DNA of 64,000 nucleotides from RGIG5579 sp045541915. GTDB taxonomy: Bacteria > Bacillota > Clostridia > Oscillospirales > SIG627. Shown one piece after another: positions 50,376-58,188 of the stretch (position 1 is the stretch's first letter; the number at the start of each line of letters is the position of its first letter). The notes below the pieces were generated by a model. It had not been told where the DNA came from, made no database searches, and worked only from the letters and a program-made list of their open reading frames with translations. Where the stretch lies: positions 1-64,000 of the forward strand of contig JAZQJZ010000007.1 in assembly GCA_045541915.1 (NCBI GenBank), in the 5' to 3' direction. The translations under genes and the position numbers were made by a program.

Positions 50376-51308
50376 ATGTTTTTCGACCGTAATATGTTTA
50401 AAAAAGCGCTTTTTGTTCTTTGCCCCTTGGCGCTTTTAGCCTTTGTTTTCAGAATTTATACCTTCTGGACAGAAGTGGAAAACACCATGGGGTTTTTCCG
50501 GACAACGCCCTATGCCTGCTATCTTTTCAACGGCATCGGCTTTCTCGTTTTCGCTCTTTGCCTTCTTCTCTCATTCCGAAAGACCTTGTCGGCACAAAAA
50601 AGCAAAGCACCCTTGGAAAACAGTCCTTTTTTAGGTGAAGAATCCTTGCTTTCAGACGAAGCCGAATCTCCCAAAACAGAGCGTCAAAGCACTGCAGATT
50701 CCCTCTCACCCTTTGCAGCCAGAACCGCATCCTGGCAAGGCACTCTCTCTGCCTTTTCCACCTTCTTTCCCGGATTTAGCTTTTTGGCCTACTCCGTTTC
50801 CTGCCTTTTGGATCCGGCCCTAAAGCAAAACAGCTATGCCTGGATGTTCGCCCTTCTTTCTGCCCTGTCCGGCGTTTATTTTCTTGTGATCGGCTTCCAA
50901 AACTCCAGACAAAAAAATTCCACTCGCGCATTCTTCGCTTTGGTACCGGCCTTTTGGTGTACCGTCCGCATGGTGGTGGAATACCGTGACCTGGCACGCT
51001 TTGTAAACAAGGCGCTTTACATCGGTCAGTTCCTTTTCATCATTTCCGCCCTTCTCTTTTTCCTCTATCAGGCACAGCTTCTGCTGGGGGAAAAAGCCAT
51101 GACCCGTCCCAATTCTTACGCGTTTTCCGGACTGGCAGTGGTATTCTTCGGCATTACCGCAAGGCTCTCTTACCTGGTGGCAGTGGTGGGAGACCGGGTT
51201 TCTGCCGATCTGGTGGATATTTCCTCCCTTCTCATTGACCTTGCCATTACCTTGTATGTCATCGTGAAGATTTCTTCCGTTCTGGAGGAAGACTCTGATA
51301 TTTTTTAG
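50376..51308 (+). CDS. Multi-pass membrane protein of unknown function
   Basis: A 310-residue protein with about seven hydrophobic segments, interrupted after the second by a soluble stretch (about 75-125) rich in Ser, Glu and Lys. I recognise no family. The ATG at 50376 is chosen because CAGGAG lies six bases upstream; an ATG at 50349 immediately follows the previous stop but lacks a ribosome site. It is the last gene of the glycosyltransferase operon. It might be a membrane sensor or transporter component, which the sequence does not show. Confidence 0.75.
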   Translation: MFFDRNMFKKALFVLCPLALLAFVFRIYTFWTEVENTMGFFRTTPYACYLFNGIGFLVFALCLLLSFRKTLSAQKSKAPLENSPFLGEESLLSDEAESPKTERQSTADSLSPFAARTASWQGTLSAFSTFFPGFSFLAYSVSCLLDPALKQNSYAWMFALLSALSGVYFLVIGFQNSRQKNSTRAFFALVPAFWCTVRMVVEYRDLARFVNKALYIGQFLFIISALLFFLYQAQLLLGEKAMTRPNSYAFSGLAVVFFGITARLSYLVAVVGDRVSADLVDISSLLIDLAITLYVIVKISSVLEEDSDIF

Positions 51309-51327
51309 AAATTGATGCTTTTTCCCC

Positions 51328-51357
51328 TTTACAACTTGGCAAATTTTGTAGTATAAT
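51328..51357 (+). promoter_or_regulatory. Promoter of the pduL operon
   Basis: TTTACA (51328-51333) and TATAAT (51352-51357), spacer 18. Confidence 0.7.
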
Positions 51358-51402
51358 AAGGCGGTTAAGCAAAAATAATATAATGATAGGAGATGTCAAA
51401 AC

Positions 51403-51975
51403 ATGGAAAAGAAAGTTTTGGTTGAAACCTCGGCCCGTCATGTCCACTTGAGCCAGGAGCACATTGAAGCTCTCTTCGGAAAAGGATATGCCCTCACCCG
51501 CAAGAAGGATCTGTCCCAGCCCGGTCAGTTCGCTTGCGAAGAAAGAGTGGATATCACCGGTCCCAAAGGCACCATCAAGAACGTTATTATTCTCGGACCT
51601 GCCCGTCCTGCATCTCAGGTGGAAGTTTCCGCTACCGATGCCAGAACCCTGGGCATTAAGGCTCCCATCCGCGAATCCGGCGACGTTGCCGGCTCCGGCG
51701 CTTGTACCATTTCCGTTGGCGACAAGTCTGTGGAAGTGGCAGAGGGCGTGATCGTGGCAAAGCGTCACATTCACTTTACTCCCGCTGATGCAGAAGCATT
51801 CGGCGTGAAGGACAAGCAGATTGTGAAAATTCGCGTAGAAGGCGAAAGATCCCTTATTTTCGATGAGGTTGTGGTCAGAGTCAGCGAAAAATTTGCTGCT
51901 GCCATGCACATCGACACCGACGAGTCTAACGCCGCCTGTGCCGCTCCCGGTACCATGGGCGTTCTGGTTGACTAA
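51403..51975 (+). CDS. Phosphate propanoyltransferase PduL-type
   Basis: A 190-residue phosphotransacylase of the PduL family, unrelated to Pta, which converts acyl-CoA and phosphate to acyl phosphate. Zinc-binding histidines are visible in TSARHVHLS (residues 11-19) and AKRHIHFTP (about 123-131), with the two related beta-barrel halves typical of PduL. It lacks the N-terminal encapsulation peptide, so it is a cytosolic form that probably acts as the cell's phosphotransacetylase. GATAGGAGAT precedes it. It is followed by an IscU-like gene after 27 bases. Codon use in this operon suggests high expression. Confidence 0.92.
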   Translation: MEKKVLVETSARHVHLSQEHIEALFGKGYALTRKKDLSQPGQFACEERVDITGPKGTIKNVIILGPARPASQVEVSATDARTLGIKAPIRESGDVAGSGACTISVGDKSVEVAEGVIVAKRHIHFTPADAEAFGVKDKQIVKIRVEGERSLIFDEVVVRVSEKFAAAMHIDTDESNAACAAPGTMGVLVD

Positions 51976-52002
51976 ACAAAACAAAGAAAGGAATTTGATC
52001 CA

Positions 52003-52698
52003 ATGACCATGTTTACAGAAGATGTAGAAAATATGTGCGTTGTGGCCAAAGGTCCCAAGCACGGTCCCGCTCCCATTCCCGAAGAAGGCAGATGGGTAAA
52101 GGCTTATGATGTGACTGACATTTCCGGTCTTTCACACGGTATCGGCTGGTGCGCACCTCAGCAAGGTATGTGCAAGCTGACTCTTAACGTTAAAAAGGGT
52201 ATCATCGAAGAAGCTCTGGTGGAAACCAGCGGCTGCTCCGGTATGACCCACTCCGCTGCGATGGCAGCTGAAATTCTCCAGGGCAAGACCATTCTGGAAG
52301 CTCTGAACACCGACCTTGTTTGTGATGCCATCAACGTTGCCATGCGCGAGATCTTCCTCCAGCTGGTTTATGGCCGCACCCAGACCGCATTCTCCGAAGA
52401 CGGTCTTCCCATCGGTTCCACTCTGGACGACCTGGGCAAGGGTCTGCGTAGCCAGGTTGGTACCATTTTCGCTACCAATGAAAAGGGTGTTCGTTACCTG
52501 GAAATGGCAGAAGGCTACATTCTCTCCCTGGGTCTGGACGAAGACAATGAAATCATTGGCTATAAGTTCGTTCACCTCGGAAAAATGATGGAAGCAATCC
52601 GTCACGGCAAGGATCCCAAAGAAGCTTACGAGAGCAATGTGAAGACCTACGGCAGATACGAAGCCGCAGTGAAGTACATTGATCCCCGTGAAGAATAA
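52003..52698 (+). CDS. IscU/NifU-like iron-sulfur scaffold-type protein
   Basis: A 231-residue protein with an IscU-like core. Cysteines at 50, 57, 78 and 107 are candidate metal ligands, and TSGCSGMTHSAAMAAEILQGKTILEAL closely follows the IscU pattern around its second ligand. The first ligands lie in CAPQQGMC rather than the usual GxPxCGD. It has an extra C-terminal part of about 100 residues. No cysteine desulfurase gene is nearby. It is nearly always paired with a GGGtGRT protein in anaerobes, as here, and the joint function is unknown to me. AAAGGAA lies ten bases upstream. Confidence 0.85.
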   Translation: MTMFTEDVENMCVVAKGPKHGPAPIPEEGRWVKAYDVTDISGLSHGIGWCAPQQGMCKLTLNVKKGIIEEALVETSGCSGMTHSAAMAAEILQGKTILEALNTDLVCDAINVAMREIFLQLVYGRTQTAFSEDGLPIGSTLDDLGKGLRSQVGTIFATNEKGVRYLEMAEGYILSLGLDEDNEIIGYKFVHLGKMMEAIRHGKDPKEAYESNVKTYGRYEAAVKYIDPREE

Positions 52699-52710
52699 GG
52701 AGGCATAACG

Positions 52711-53712
52711 ATGGTTAAGTTTGAAGGTTACGAAAGAAGAATTGGAAAAATCAACGAGTGCCTCAAAGAATACGGCATCGCTTCTCTGGAAGAAGCACAG
52801 AAGATCTGTCTGGATCTGGGTGTCGATGTTGACGCACTGGTAAAGGGCGTGCAGCCCATCGCATTTGAAAACGCTTCCTGGGCATACACCCTGGGCGCTG
52901 CCATTGCAGTGAAAAAGGGCGTGAAGAGTGCCGCTGAAGCAGCTGAGGCCATCGGTATCGGTCTGCAGGCATTCTGTATCCACGGTTCCGTTGCCGAAAC
53001 CAGAGATGTAGGTCTCGGTCACGGTAATCTGGCCGCTATGCTTCTCCGTGAAGAGACCAAGTGCTTCTGCTTCTTGGCAGGTCACGAGTCCTTCGCAGCA
53101 GCAGAAGGCGCCATCGGTATTGCAAAGACCGCAAACAAGGTTCGTAAAGAGCCCCTTCAGATCATCCTGAACGGTCTGGGCAAGGACGCCGCTCACATCA
53201 TCTCCAGAATCAACGGCTTCACCTATGTGCAGACCGAGTTCGATTTCACCGAGAACAAGCTGAACATCATCAAGACCAAGGCTTATTCCGACGGCGAAAG
53301 AGCAAAGGTTCGTTGCTACGGTTCCAATGACGTTCTGGAAGGTGTTGCCATCATGCAGCACGAGTCCGTTGACGTATCCATCACCGGTAACTCCACCAAC
53401 CCCACCAGATTCCAGCACCCCGTTGCCGGAACCTATAAGAAGTGGGCCATCGAAAACGGCAAGAAGTACTTCTCCGTTGCATCCGGTGGCGGTACCGGCC
53501 GTACCCTGCATCCCGATAACATGGCTGCAGGCCCCGCTTCCTACGGTATGACCGATACCATGGGTAGAATGCACGGCGACGCTCAGTTTGCCGGTTCTTC
53601 CTCCGTTCCCGCTCACGTGGAAATGATGGGTCTGATCGGCATGGGTAACAACCCCATGGTTGGTGCCACTGTTGCCGTAGCCGTAGAAATCTCTATGGCT
53701 CTCAACAAGTAA
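52711..53712 (+). CDS. GGGtGRT family protein
   Basis: A 333-residue protein named after its motif GGGTGRT, found at residues 259-265. Other features are an Ala/Gly-rich helical centre and conserved Cys/His residues (FCIHGSVAETRDVGLGHGN near 88-105; KCFCFLAGHE near 117-125) that could bind metal or a cofactor. No biochemical role is established as far as I know. AAGGAGG lies seven bases before the ATG, 12 bases after the IscU-like gene. Near-uniform preferred codons indicate high expression. A terminator closes the operon. Confidence 0.88.
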   Translation: MVKFEGYERRIGKINECLKEYGIASLEEAQKICLDLGVDVDALVKGVQPIAFENASWAYTLGAAIAVKKGVKSAAEAAEAIGIGLQAFCIHGSVAETRDVGLGHGNLAAMLLREETKCFCFLAGHESFAAAEGAIGIAKTANKVRKEPLQIILNGLGKDAAHIISRINGFTYVQTEFDFTENKLNIIKTKAYSDGERAKVRCYGSNDVLEGVAIMQHESVDVSITGNSTNPTRFQHPVAGTYKKWAIENGKKYFSVASGGGTGRTLHPDNMAAGPASYGMTDTMGRMHGDAQFAGSSSVPAHVEMMGLIGMGNNPMVGATVAVAVEISMALNK

Positions 53713-53725
53713 GATTTGACTTAAT

Positions 53726-53760
53726 AAAAAAAGAACTGCTCGGTAGAGCAGTTCTTTTTT
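53726..53760 (+). terminator. Terminator of the pduL operon (GAACTGCTC type)
   Basis: AAAAAAAGAACTGCTC ggta GAGCAGTTCTTTTTT. The same stem recurs at 54253-54287 and 55061-55094. Confidence 0.93.
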
Positions 53761-53817
53761 CTTTGTTTGGAAAAGGGACCACAAATCAATTGGGAATTCC
53801 TTTTTTGATAAAAACAA

Positions 53818-54048
53818 TTACAATCCATTCTTTGCAGGCGGATACGGTCTCTTTTCATCTGTTTCGCCTAACAGGTAATCCACACTGGTTTTATAAAAAC
53901 GAGAAAGACGAATTAAAACGGAAGAAGGAATATCATTTTCCCCCGTTTCATATTTAGAATACCCCGTTTGAGACATTCCCAAAATATTGGCAACCTGCGT
54001 CTGTGTCAAGTCGGCATCTTCTCGCAAATCACGAATCCGTCGATACAT
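53818..54048 (-). CDS. XRE-family helix-turn-helix regulator (cassette 1)
   Basis: A 76-residue Cro/CI-type DNA-binding protein: LREDADLTQTQVANILGMSQTGYSKYETGENDIPSSVLIRLSRFY contains the classic five-helix domain with recognition helix near SQTGYSKYE. The tail DYLLGETDEKRPYPP is typical of short XRE proteins. It is paralogous to the regulator at 54399-54611. Two 18-bp operator-like repeats lie just upstream (54085-54127), so it may regulate its own divergent region. Confidence 0.92.
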   Translation of the reverse strand: MYRRIRDLREDADLTQTQVANILGMSQTGYSKYETGENDIPSSVLIRLSRFYKTSVDYLLGETDEKRPYPPAKNGL

Positions 54049-54084
54049 CTTCTCATCCCTTCAAATTACTTCCCCTTCATTTTA

Positions 54085-54127
54085 TTTAATCTGAATCAGG
54101 CTATTGAATTTTAATCTGAAACAGGTT
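54085..54127. promoter_or_regulatory. Pair of operator-like repeats, cassette 1
   Basis: TTTAATCTGAATCAGGCT (54085-54102) and TTTAATCTGAAACAGGTT (54110-54127), centred on CTGAnTCAG/CTGAAACAG palindromes and set 25 bp apart start to start, upstream of the cassette 1 regulator. Confidence 0.7.
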
Positions 54128-54147
54128 AAAATGGGATCGAATTTAAA

Positions 54148-54202
54148 GCAGTTATCTCCGGCAAGAAAGCCTTCTTTCCGTTTTGAAACGCAGTTCAAAT
54201 AA
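54148..54202 (+). pseudogene. Remnant of an AbrB-like gene (cassette 1)
   Basis: GCAGTTATCTCCGGCAA onward matches the 3' end of the intact AbrB-like gene (GCAGCTGTCTCCGACAA at about 54954). After a one-base deletion the frame would read PSFRFETQFK-stop against PSLRSEAQIK-stop in the intact gene. The sequence between operator and terminator is otherwise reduced, so most of the gene is deleted. It ends before a copy of the same terminator. Confidence 0.6.
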
Positions 54203-54252
54203 CTGTCTCTCAATCAGCAAATCTCTCAGTGACAGCGTCCTTAGCGTTCCAT

Positions 54253-54287
54253 AAAAAAAGAACTGCTCTTTCGAGCAGTTCTTTTTT
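54253..54287 (+). terminator. Terminator after the AbrB remnant (GAACTGCTC type)
   Basis: AAAAAAAGAACTGCTC tttc GAGCAGTTCTTTTTT, same stem as the pduL-operon terminator with a different loop. The stretch 54288-54398 holds the palindrome GGGGCGCGCCCC (54305-54316) and a CAAGG / CCTTG stem-loop (54325-54352), no gene. Confidence 0.92.
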
Positions 54288-54398
54288 GTGTATTTGGTTG
54301 TATTGGGGCGCGCCCCATTCCCCGCAAGGTGCTTTTTGAAAAAAGCCCCTTGACCCCAAAACCTTTTGGCAATTGATAACGTTTTCTATCGTTCTTCT

Positions 54399-54611
54399 TC
54401 ACTTTTGCTTCGGATCGTTGGTCAAACCCAAAATATAATCTGTAGACGTTTGATAGAACCTCGCGAGAATCACCACGAATCGAGTGGGGATCTCCCTTTT
54501 TCCCGTTTCATAATTACTATAAACTCTTTGGTCGATTCCAAGAAGAGCCGCAACCTCTTTTTGCACCATATCATGATCTTCTCGCAAATCCTTCAATCTT
54601 GGATAATACAT
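54399..54611 (-). CDS. XRE-family helix-turn-helix regulator (cassette 2)
   Basis: A 70-residue Cro/CI-type protein: LREDHDMVQKEVAALLGIDQRVYSNYETGKREIPTRFVVILARFY, about half identical to the cassette 1 regulator but with a different recognition helix (DQRVYSNYE instead of SQTGYSKYE). AGGTGAG lies before its ATG. It is divergent from the AbrB-like gene. The changed recognition helix fits the different operator sequence found upstream. Confidence 0.92.
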   Translation of the reverse strand: MYYPRLKDLREDHDMVQKEVAALLGIDQRVYSNYETGKREIPTRFVVILARFYQTSTDYILGLTNDPKQK

Positions 54612-54636
54612 ACACTCACCTCAAATTCAGTATATG

Positions 54637-54679
54637 TACTATCAAACAATAGTATTTATTTTACTACCGAACTATAGTA
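54637..54679. promoter_or_regulatory. Pair of operator-like repeats, cassette 2
   Basis: TACTATCAAACAATAGTA (54637-54654) and TACTACCGAACTATAGTA (54662-54679) are 18-bp palindromes set 25 bp apart start to start, the same geometry as in cassette 1 but with unrelated sequence. Confidence 0.75.
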
Positions 54680-54747
54680 AGATAGAAGAAAGACACACCA
54701 TTCCCCCTATGACATCCCTTCAAAAAAAGCAAAGGCGGACACAAAAA

Positions 54748-55008
54748 ATGAAAAAGAAAATAGACCCATTAGGACGTGTGGTAATACCAAAGACAGTTCG
54801 AAACGATATGGCACTCAACCCCAATGACCTGATTCTGATACATTACGATTCTGACAAAAAAACAATTACGATCAAAAAAGCAGAAAACCGGTGTTTTGTT
54901 TGCGGCGGAAAGGAAGACCTTATTCTCTTGCCAAACCATTATTATCTATGCTGCAGCTGTCTCCGACAAACAAAGCCTTCTCTTCGGTCTGAAGCACAGA
55001 TCAAATAA
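54748..55008 (+). CDS. AbrB-like DNA-binding protein with C-terminal zinc ribbon
   Basis: An 86-residue protein. The N-terminal swapped-hairpin domain MKKKIDPLGRVVIPKTVRNDMALNPNDLILIHYD matches AbrB/SpoVT. The C-terminal half has CFVCGG and CCSC, a likely zinc site seen in longer AbrB relatives. I start at 54748 because the domain begins there; upstream in-frame ATGs lie in the operator region. It may have a weak ribosome site (AAAGGCGG). It is divergent from the cassette 2 XRE gene and ends before a copy of the GAACTGCTC terminator. Confidence 0.85.
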   Translation: MKKKIDPLGRVVIPKTVRNDMALNPNDLILIHYDSDKKTITIKKAENRCFVCGGKEDLILLPNHYYLCCSCLRQTKPSLRSEAQIK

Positions 55009-55060
55009 CCGCCCCTCTCAACCGGTAAATTTATCTGGGGCAACACTCGTCACATCCCAC

Positions 55061-55094
55061 AAAAAAGAACTGCTCGGTAGAGCAGTTCTTTTTT
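55061..55094 (+). terminator. Terminator of the AbrB-like gene (GAACTGCTC type)
   Basis: AAAAAAGAACTGCTC ggta GAGCAGTTCTTTTTT, identical in stem and loop to the copy at 53726-53760. Confidence 0.93.
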
Positions 55095-55101
55095 CTAACA
55101 G

Positions 55102-56436
55102 TTATTCTGCCTGCAGGAAATAGGAGGTGTAAAGAGGAAGATTTAGTTCCAGGATCAATTCGTCGCCCGTCAACTCAATCACCTTCTCGGTAGCAAGATC
55201 GCTTTTTTCGTTTAAAACGGAAATGGACAAGGACTTTTTCCCAGAAAGGCCGGAGAGCATAAGTTTGACCTTTTCGTTGGAGGCTTCATCCTCCTCCCGG
55301 TAGTGACAGATCATAGCACCGGCGGTTTTTTCTCCTGCGGCGGCGCAGGCGTACACCGGGTTCTCCTGATATATGGGCTTGACATAGCGTCCCATCCGAT
55401 AAAGGTTGCCAAACATCAGGAAAGGGTAATATCCCTTTAAGGGAGTGAAGAAATCCGTATCAAACAGACCGCACCAGGCACAAGGTCTGCCTTCGTAATA
55501 CATGATCATATCAAGGGGAGAATCCTGTGCCACGCACATACAGCCGGCCGTAAAGGCAGCGCCCTTGATGCCCTTGATGGCACGGATGGAAGCGTCAAAA
55601 TCATCACCCGTCCAGCCGCGAACGTAGTTCCACTCGTCCAGAATCAACTCTGTTCCGGAAAGGCCCGCCTCTTCAAGCAGTTTTTTTGCTCGCAAACCGT
55701 ATTCGCGCATTGCGATGGGCTCCTTGGCGTAGCGGTGGAAGGAGAAAAAGTCAAGAGAAAGACCCTCTTGACGGATCCGCTTTAAGAAGGGGATCATATA
55801 CGAAAACCGTTTTTCCGCCAGAGAAACGAGTGCCGGTCCTCCAATCTTCAATTGCGGAAATGTTTCCTTTAAGTGTCGAAGTGCCGTAAGGAAAAACTCT
55901 TCAAATTCCGCCCAAGTGCCCTGCCAGCAAGGATACGAGCCGTCGGCATTTTGGCAGTCCGGCTCATTCCAGATCTCCCAATAGTGAATGGGATAGAAAA
56001 AGCCGTTTGCCCACCCTTCGGTATAATGGCGAATGATGTGCTCGCAGATCACTGCCCATTTTTTGAAATCCTTAGGAGGATAGGTTCCTTTTTTGGTTTG
56101 GTGCTCAATGGCAGCGCCCAGTCGGTAAAATACTTCGCCGCCGGTTTCCATACACGATTTGACATATTGATCCGTCGCCTCGAAATAATAAGAGGCAGGA
56201 TCCGTTTCCGACAAAGAAAAATCCGGGAAAATACGATGAACATCCACCGTAAATTCTCCACCGTAGGAAGTGCAAAAAGCCGCATCGTGATTTCGCATAT
56301 AGGGAATGCCGGCCTCGCGGAACAAAGCAGCATTGCCACGGCTGGAGCGCATATTACCCACAGGGCCGTTGTTGATGGCGTGCATCGGCTTAACCGCGCC
56401 GTCATCTCTTGAAAAATCGATTCTAATTTCAGTCAT
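55102..56436 (-). CDS. GH39-like glycoside hydrolase
   Basis: A 444-residue protein with a clan GH-A barrel followed by a small C-terminal beta domain. The acid/base Glu158 lies in YWEIWNEPD and the nucleophile Glu268 in ELILDEWNY, as in GH39 beta-xylosidases and alpha-L-iduronidases. RIDFSRDDGAVKPMHAINNGP at the N-terminus is also typical of GH39. It has no signal peptide, so it should act on imported oligosaccharides. AAAGGAGG lies upstream of ATG 56436. It is divergent from an MBL-fold hydrolase gene, and the two may be co-regulated. Confidence 0.87.
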   Translation of the reverse strand: MTEIRIDFSRDDGAVKPMHAINNGPVGNMRSSRGNAALFREAGIPYMRNHDAAFCTSYGGEFTVDVHRIFPDFSLSETDPASYYFEATDQYVKSCMETGGEVFYRLGAAIEHQTKKGTYPPKDFKKWAVICEHIIRHYTEGWANGFFYPIHYWEIWNEPDCQNADGSYPCWQGTWAEFEEFFLTALRHLKETFPQLKIGGPALVSLAEKRFSYMIPFLKRIRQEGLSLDFFSFHRYAKEPIAMREYGLRAKKLLEEAGLSGTELILDEWNYVRGWTGDDFDASIRAIKGIKGAAFTAGCMCVAQDSPLDMIMYYEGRPCAWCGLFDTDFFTPLKGYYPFLMFGNLYRMGRYVKPIYQENPVYACAAAGEKTAGAMICHYREEDEASNEKVKLMLSGLSGKKSLSISVLNEKSDLATEKVIELTGDELILELNLPLYTSYFLQAE

Positions 56437-56460
56437 CTTCTCTCCTCCTTTTGTTTTTTC

Positions 56461-56489
56461 ATTATAAATCAATCAAACATACTTTGCAA
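56461..56489 (-). promoter_or_regulatory. Promoter of the GH39-like gene
   Basis: Minus-strand TTGCAA (56484-56489) and TATAAT (56461-56466), spacer 17. Confidence 0.7.
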
Positions 56490-56509
56490 TAAAAATTGCT
56501 TCATTTTTT

Positions 56510-56538
56510 TTGCTTTTTTTGGAAACCTATGATATACT
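56510..56538 (+). promoter_or_regulatory. Promoter of the MBL hydrolase gene
   Basis: TTGCTT (56510-56515) and TATACT (56533-56538), spacer 17, divergent from the GH39 promoter. Confidence 0.6.
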
Positions 56539-56586
56539 TTTCTTGAAGAATAAACTTTTGCATATTACCACAAAAAGGAGAACAAA

Positions 56587-58119
56587 ATGAAAGAGATCGT
56601 AATGCCTTCTTTTGTCCAAAATATCCAGGAAAACCGGATCAATGAAAGCGCCCGGATTTTCGTGTTTTCGGATCAAACGGAAGAGGGATTTTCCGCCTAC
56701 TGTACTCGATTGGAAAAAAATGGCTATACAAAAAAAGAAGAAAGACGCGGCTCTCTTTACCGCTACGCCTCCTTTCAAAAGGAATCCTCCTCCCTCTTTT
56801 TGAATTTCTTTTCCAACATCAGGGAAATGACCCTGGTGCAAGAAGAAAACTCACCTTATTTTTCCTACCGAGATGTTTGTGGCGAGGTTTGCACGGTGCC
56901 GCAGATCACCCAGCTTGCCCTTTCGGATTTTGGAATGTCTTATGTGATCGGTCTTTCTGACGGACGCTTGATGGTGATTGACGGCGGCAGAGAATTCCCC
57001 CAGGATGCCGAAAACCTCTATCAAACGCTTTGTTCCGTCTCCCCTTTGTCAAAGCCGGTGATCGCTGCCTGGATCCTCACCCATCCCCATAGCGATCACT
57101 TTCATTGCTTCCATGTATTTATGAAGCGTTTCGGCGAGCAGATTACATTGGAAAAGGTCTTTCTGAATTTTCCCGATGCGGATGATCTTGACCATTTCCC
57201 CGCACTTGCGCCTTCAAGTCCGGAAGAAGAAGCCCTTTCCCCTCAGGCAAACATTCCCCTAATGTGGAATGAGATCAAAAAAGCCGGTGCAGAGGTTTAT
57301 ACGCCCCATACCGGTCAGAGCTACCGGGTAGGAGATGCCCTCATTGAAATTCTTGGTGCAATGGATGATATTCTCCACCGCTCTCAGATCATCAATGCCT
57401 CCTCTCTGGTCTTTCGGATGGAACTGGGAGGACAGGTGATCCTCTGGACAGGGGATGTTTCCTCTTCCTTCAGCCGCCTGGGTGAACGATATGGAAACGA
57501 TCTGAAAGCTGACATTCTGCAGGTTCCGCATCACGGCTTTCAGTCCGGAAAGGCAGCCGGAGAGATTCTGCTGTATGATCACGTCCGCCCCCAAGTTTGC
57601 CTACTTCCCGTGGCAGACCACGAAGCCTACGTGAGCTTTTGCCCCTATCGGAAAGGAACAAAATATCTTCTGACACACCCGGATGTGAAAGAAGTGATCA
57701 CGGGAACGCCTCAGCGCACCATCCCTCTGCCCTATACCCCGCCTACCGAGAAAAAAGCAGAGATTGAACGAAACCTGGAAAACGGAAAGAAAAAGGCAGG
57801 GGCCCAGACCTGGATCTTTTCCGACCTTTCTACCGCTTCCCCGGAGGACCTGGTCTTCACCTTGCTGAACACCACCTATGTTGCCGCCAATGTGCGCATT
57901 GATCTGTATTTTGATTCCATTAAAAAAAGAATGAACTGGCAGACCACAACAGGGCGGGTCTCCTTTATCCCCCTCTCCCTGGAGCAGTCTTTCCGCGAGG
58001 CAACGGGTAAGGATCTGCCGAAAAACGAAGCCTTTTCCATTCGCTTCACCTCGGATATTCCCATCGTCGTTTCAAACAAAAAGAATAAACCCGCTTTTTA
58101 TTCCTCTGAAAACCTTTGA
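56587..58119 (+). CDS. MBL-fold metallo-hydrolase
   Basis: A 510-residue cytoplasmic protein. After an N-terminal alpha/beta domain of about 115 residues comes a metallo-beta-lactamase fold: LMVIDGGRE, the metal site THPHSDHFH (about 159-167), ILWTGDVS and QVPHHGFQSGK. Domains of this type with an N-terminal extension are related to ComEC-like or RNase-like hydrolases, and the substrate is unknown. The C-terminal 130 residues are not recognisable. AAAGGAG precedes the ATG. It is divergent from the GH39-like gene. Confidence 0.85.
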   Translation: MKEIVMPSFVQNIQENRINESARIFVFSDQTEEGFSAYCTRLEKNGYTKKEERRGSLYRYASFQKESSSLFLNFFSNIREMTLVQEENSPYFSYRDVCGEVCTVPQITQLALSDFGMSYVIGLSDGRLMVIDGGREFPQDAENLYQTLCSVSPLSKPVIAAWILTHPHSDHFHCFHVFMKRFGEQITLEKVFLNFPDADDLDHFPALAPSSPEEEALSPQANIPLMWNEIKKAGAEVYTPHTGQSYRVGDALIEILGAMDDILHRSQIINASSLVFRMELGGQVILWTGDVSSSFSRLGERYGNDLKADILQVPHHGFQSGKAAGEILLYDHVRPQVCLLPVADHEAYVSFCPYRKGTKYLLTHPDVKEVITGTPQRTIPLPYTPPTEKKAEIERNLENGKKKAGAQTWIFSDLSTASPEDLVFTLLNTTYVAANVRIDLYFDSIKKRMNWQTTTGRVSFIPLSLEQSFREATGKDLPKNEAFSIRFTSDIPIVVSNKKNKPAFYSSENL

Positions 58120-58147
58120 AGTAAAAAAAGCAAAGGGTAACCTGTCA

Positions 58148-58182
58148 CAAAAAAAGAGACGCAAATTGCGTCTCTTTTTTCT
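58148..58182. terminator. Bidirectional terminator between convergent genes
   Basis: AAAAAAGAGACGCA aat TGCGTCTCTTTTTT. Confidence 0.93.
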
Positions 58183-58188
58183 TTTTTG

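Noticed and set aside
52132..53817. 561-codon minus-strand frame
   Set aside because: Antisense to the IscU-like and GGGtGRT genes, which have strong ribosome sites and biased codons.
54305..54352. GGGGCGCGCCCC palindrome and adjacent stem-loop as a phage attachment site
   Set aside because: No duplicated copy elsewhere in the window and no integrase; an ordinary intergenic stem-loop is sufficient.
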